Below, in pieces: positions 61,912 to 64,000 of a stretch of 64,000 bases of DNA. The notes beneath the pieces were generated by a model. The model was given only the letters and a program-made list of their open reading frames with translations. It was not told the DNA's origin and ran no database searches. The stretch's first letter is position 1. Each line of letters begins with the position of its first letter. The position numbers and the translations under genes are program-made. Source of the stretch: Rhodovulum visakhapatnamense (GTDB lineage Bacteria; Pseudomonadota; Alphaproteobacteria; Rhodobacterales; Rhodobacteraceae); contig NZ_SOEB01000004.1 in NCBI RefSeq assembly GCF_004365965.1, positions 62,001 through 126,000 on the forward strand. The letters are read 5' to 3'.

Positions 61912-64000
61912 GGGAAGCACGCCCCGCCTCTATGGCCTGCCGCCCGGCGCCGATTTCCCGCGCGATCTGCTGATCGGGCTGGAACAGAGACTGTCCGGCG
62001 CCCCTCCCGAGGCCTGGGCCGAGGTCGAGATCTGGGTCAATACCGAACGCATGCGGCGGCGTCTGGTCGCCCTTTTCCAGGCCGGGCCGCCGCGCCTGCT
62101 GCCGCGCATCCGCCTGGTGGCAGAGCTGTCCCGCCATCCGATCCTCGCCGATCTGCCCGCGCCCGTTTCGCCGCTTCGGCGGCGGCTGGAACTGGCGCAA
62201 CTGGTCCGCGCGCTGCTGGACCGCGCCCCCGATCTGGCGGCGCGCAGTTCGGCCTTCGATCTGGCCGACAGCCTCGCCGCGTTGCTGGACGAAATGCAAA
62301 CTGAGGGCGTGCCGCCCCGCGTGCTGCACCAGCTCGATGTCGGGAACCTCTCGGCGCATTGGGCGCGGGCGCGGCAATTCCTGACGCTGGTCGAGGGCTG
62401 GCTTGGCGCCGACCTGTCCGACCGGCCCGGCACCGGCGCCCGCCAACGGCTGGCGGTCGAACGCCTGGCCGCGCGCTGGCGCGCCGATCCGCCCCGCCAT
62501 CCCGTCATCGTCGCCGGCACGACCGGATCGCGTGGCGCGACCGCGCTGTTCCTCAGGACGGTCGCCGGTCTGCCCCAGGGGGCCGCCGTGTTGCCCGGCT
62601 TCGACTTCGACATGCCCACCGCGATCTGGGAAGGCCTTGACGACGCGCTGGCCGCCGAGGACCACCCCCAGTTCCGCTTTCGCCGAATTCTCGACGACAT
62701 GGGGATGGCCCCCGAGGCAGTCGCGCCCTGGATCGGCACGCCCGCCCCGTGCCCGCCGCGCAATCGTCTGGTCTCGCTCGCGCTCCGGCCCGCCCCCGTT
62801 ACCGATCAGTGGATGGAGGACGGCCCCCGGCTGACCGGGCTCGACCGGGCCACAGAGGGGCTGACCCTGATCGAGGCGCCTTCGCCGCGCGCCGAGGCGC
62901 TGGCCATCGCGTTGCGGCTGCGCCGGGCCGCCGAGGACGGGCAAAGCGCCGCACTGGTCACACCCGACCGGACCCTGACCCGGCAGGTGACCGCTGCGCT
63001 CGACCGCTGGGGCATCCGGCCCGACGACAGTGCGGGCATGCCGCTGCCGCTGTCGCCGCCGGGGCGGTTCCTGCGCCAGGTCGCGGCACTGTTCGGGCGG
63101 CCGCTGACGGTCGAGACGCTGCTGGCGCTGCTCAAGCATCCGCTGACCGCCTCAGGCCCGGGCCTGCGCGCCGATCACCTGCGCTGGACCCGCGAGCTGG
63201 AACTGCATCTGCGCCGGAACGGTCCGGCCTTCCCCGATGGTCGCGCGCTGATCGGCTGGGCGGCGGGCAGCGAGGACGGGCGCGAGGCCTGGGCCGTGTG
63301 GCTTTCCGCAGCGCTGGATGGCGTCGATCGGGCCGGAACAGAGCCGCTTTCAACCCATGTCGTGCGCCACCGTGCGGCCTGCGAGACCCTCGCCGCAGGT
63401 CCCGGCAGCACCGACCCCGGCGGGCTTTGGCTGGAGGAGGCGGGTGCGCAGTCCCGCGCGGCGCTGGACCTGCTGGCCGACGAAGCCGACGCGGGCGGCG
63501 AGATGACCCCCGGCGATTTTTCGGCGCTGCTCGACTCGGTGCTGCGCGACGGCACCGTGCGCAGCGCGGTCGAGCCGCATCCCGGGGTGATGATCTGGGG
63601 CACACTCGAGGCCCGCGTTCAGGGCGCCGATCTGGTGATCCTCGGCGGACTGAACGAGGGCACCTGGCCCGAAACCCCGGCGCCCGATCCCTGGCTGAAC
63701 CGGCAGATGCGGGCCGAGGCGGGGCTGTTGCTGCCCGAACGTCAGATCGGGCTGGCCGCGCATGACTTTCAGCAGGCGGTCTGCGCCCCCGAAGTGGTGA
63801 TCTCGCGCGCGATCCGCACGGCCGAGGCCCAGACCGTGCCCGCGCGCTGGCTAAACCGGCTGACCAACCTGATGGACGGGCTGGGCGGCACTGGCGGCCC
63901 CGAGGCGCTGGCCGCGATGCGGGCGCGGGGGCAAGGCTGGCTTGACATGGCGCAGGCGCTCGACCGGCCCGCCGAACCGCTGCCCGCCGCGCGTCGCCCC
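61904..64000 (+). CDS. addB: Double-strand break repair protein AddB, 5' part
   Basis: The frame is open for 699 codons to the window edge; AddB is normally about 980-1000 residues in alphaproteobacteria. Visible segments are WVNTERMRRRLVALF, LLPRIRLVAELSRHP, FDLADSLAALLDEMQ, VIVAGTTGSRGATALFL, LALLKHPLTASG and the helicase-like LVILGGLNEGTWPETP with DPWLNRQMRAEAGL. AddB is the nuclease/scaffold partner of AddA in end resection before RecA loading. The C-terminal nuclease and iron-sulfur cluster region lies beyond the window. Confidence 0.95.
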   Translation, partial: MFEGSTPRLYGLPPGADFPRDLLIGLEQRLSGAPPEAWAEVEIWVNTERMRRRLVALFQAGPPRLLPRIRLVAELSRHPILADLPAPVSPLRRRLELAQLVRALLDRAPDLAARSSAFDLADSLAALLDEMQTEGVPPRVLHQLDVGNLSAHWARARQFLTLVEGWLGADLSDRPGTGARQRLAVERLAARWRADPPRHPVIVAGTTGSRGATALFLRTVAGLPQGAAVLPGFDFDMPTAIWEGLDDALAAEDHPQFRFRRILDDMGMAPEAVAPWIGTPAPCPPRNRLVSLALRPAPVTDQWMEDGPRLTGLDRATEGLTLIEAPSPRAEALAIALRLRRAAEDGQSAALVTPDRTLTRQVTAALDRWGIRPDDSAGMPLPLSPPGRFLRQVAALFGRPLTVETLLALLKHPLTASGPGLRADHLRWTRELELHLRRNGPAFPDGRALIGWAAGSEDGREAWAVWLSAALDGVDRAGTEPLSTHVVRHRAACETLAAGPGSTDPGGLWLEEAGAQSRAALDLLADEADAGGEMTPGDFSALLDSVLRDGTVRSAVEPHPGVMIWGTLEARVQGADLVILGGLNEGTWPETPAPDPWLNRQMRAEAGLLLPERQIGLAAHDFQQAVCAPEVVISRAIRTAEAQTVPARWLNRLTNLMDGLGGTGGPEALAAMRARGQGWLDMAQALDRPAEPLPAARRP

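Noticed and set aside
1-64000. CRISPR arrays, insertion sequences, prophage or integrase genes
   Set aside because: No regularly spaced repeats, transposase, integrase or terminal inverted repeats were seen on reading the window, so the accessory block at 2-28 kb cannot be called a mobile element from this sequence.

Overview
The window looks like the chromosome of a GC-rich alphaproteobacterium of the order Rhodobacterales. The strongest marker is the regB / senC / regA redox-signalling locus (55.3-58.0 kb) with ahcY beside it, an arrangement known from Rhodobacter. The alphaproteobacterial hemD-mic60-hemY block, a short 16-strand-type porin, a TPR-sulfotransferase and AddB agree with this. 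A photosynthetic Rhodovulum/Rhodobacter-like genus is my guess; no photosynthesis gene is present to prove it. I see no rRNA, CRISPR array, insertion sequence, prophage or gene-transfer-agent gene.

Region 1 (1-2.2 kb): the end of a GGDEF-EAL cyclic-di-GMP protein and an exported transglutaminase-like protein. Region 2 (2.2-28.3 kb) is an accessory catabolic block for amino-acid-like compounds, made of four modules. (a) A minus-strand operon (12.0 to 2.2 kb) has a Dpp-type ABC importer, a class V PLP enzyme, an FAD amine oxidase, an ATC-hydrolase-family protein and an M20 amidohydrolase. (b) A divergent plus-strand operon has an SDR, a glyoxalase-like protein and an Lrp/AsnC regulator. (c) An AmaA-like FAD oxidase, an unassigned multi-pass membrane protein and an ALDH7 dehydrogenase suggest pipecolate/lysine-type catabolism; selD lies on the other strand just before it. 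(d) An RpiR regulator diverges from a polyamine-type ABC importer, diaminopropionate ammonia-lyase, an N-carbamoyl-L-amino-acid-type hydrolase and an N-carbamoyl-D-amino-acid hydrolase. Module (d) has exactly the enzymes needed to strip two carbamoyl groups and then deaminate 2,3-diaminopropionate, and is the best candidate here for an undescribed pathway.

Region 3 (28.3-36.2 kb): a MarR-controlled EmrAB-like efflux operon, a DUF6525-like small protein, the remnant of a COG0523 zinc-type GTPase under an AT-rich Zur-like palindrome, a YggS-type PLP protein, a TPR-sulfotransferase and a porin with its terminator. Region 4 (36.4-43.6 kb): a DUF3576 lipoprotein, leuS-lptE-holA-GST, an HI0933-like flavoprotein and tRNA-Thr(CGU). 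leuS carries a compositionally foreign island directly before its KMSKS motif.

Region 5 (43.6-50.8 kb): hemD-mic60-hemY diverge from tsaD-gpsA-YciI-EVE, followed by a persulfide-dioxygenase-like hydrolase. Region 6 (50.8-58.0 kb): a 336-bp gene-free stretch, DUF2853, a stand-alone TrpB paralogue, ahcY, an HD hydrolase, a decayed LysR gene in the position of hvrB, and regA, senC and regB. Region 7 (58.1-64.0 kb): a membrane PAS protein, then the tight operon tsaE-amgK-murU-addB, with addB cut by the window end.
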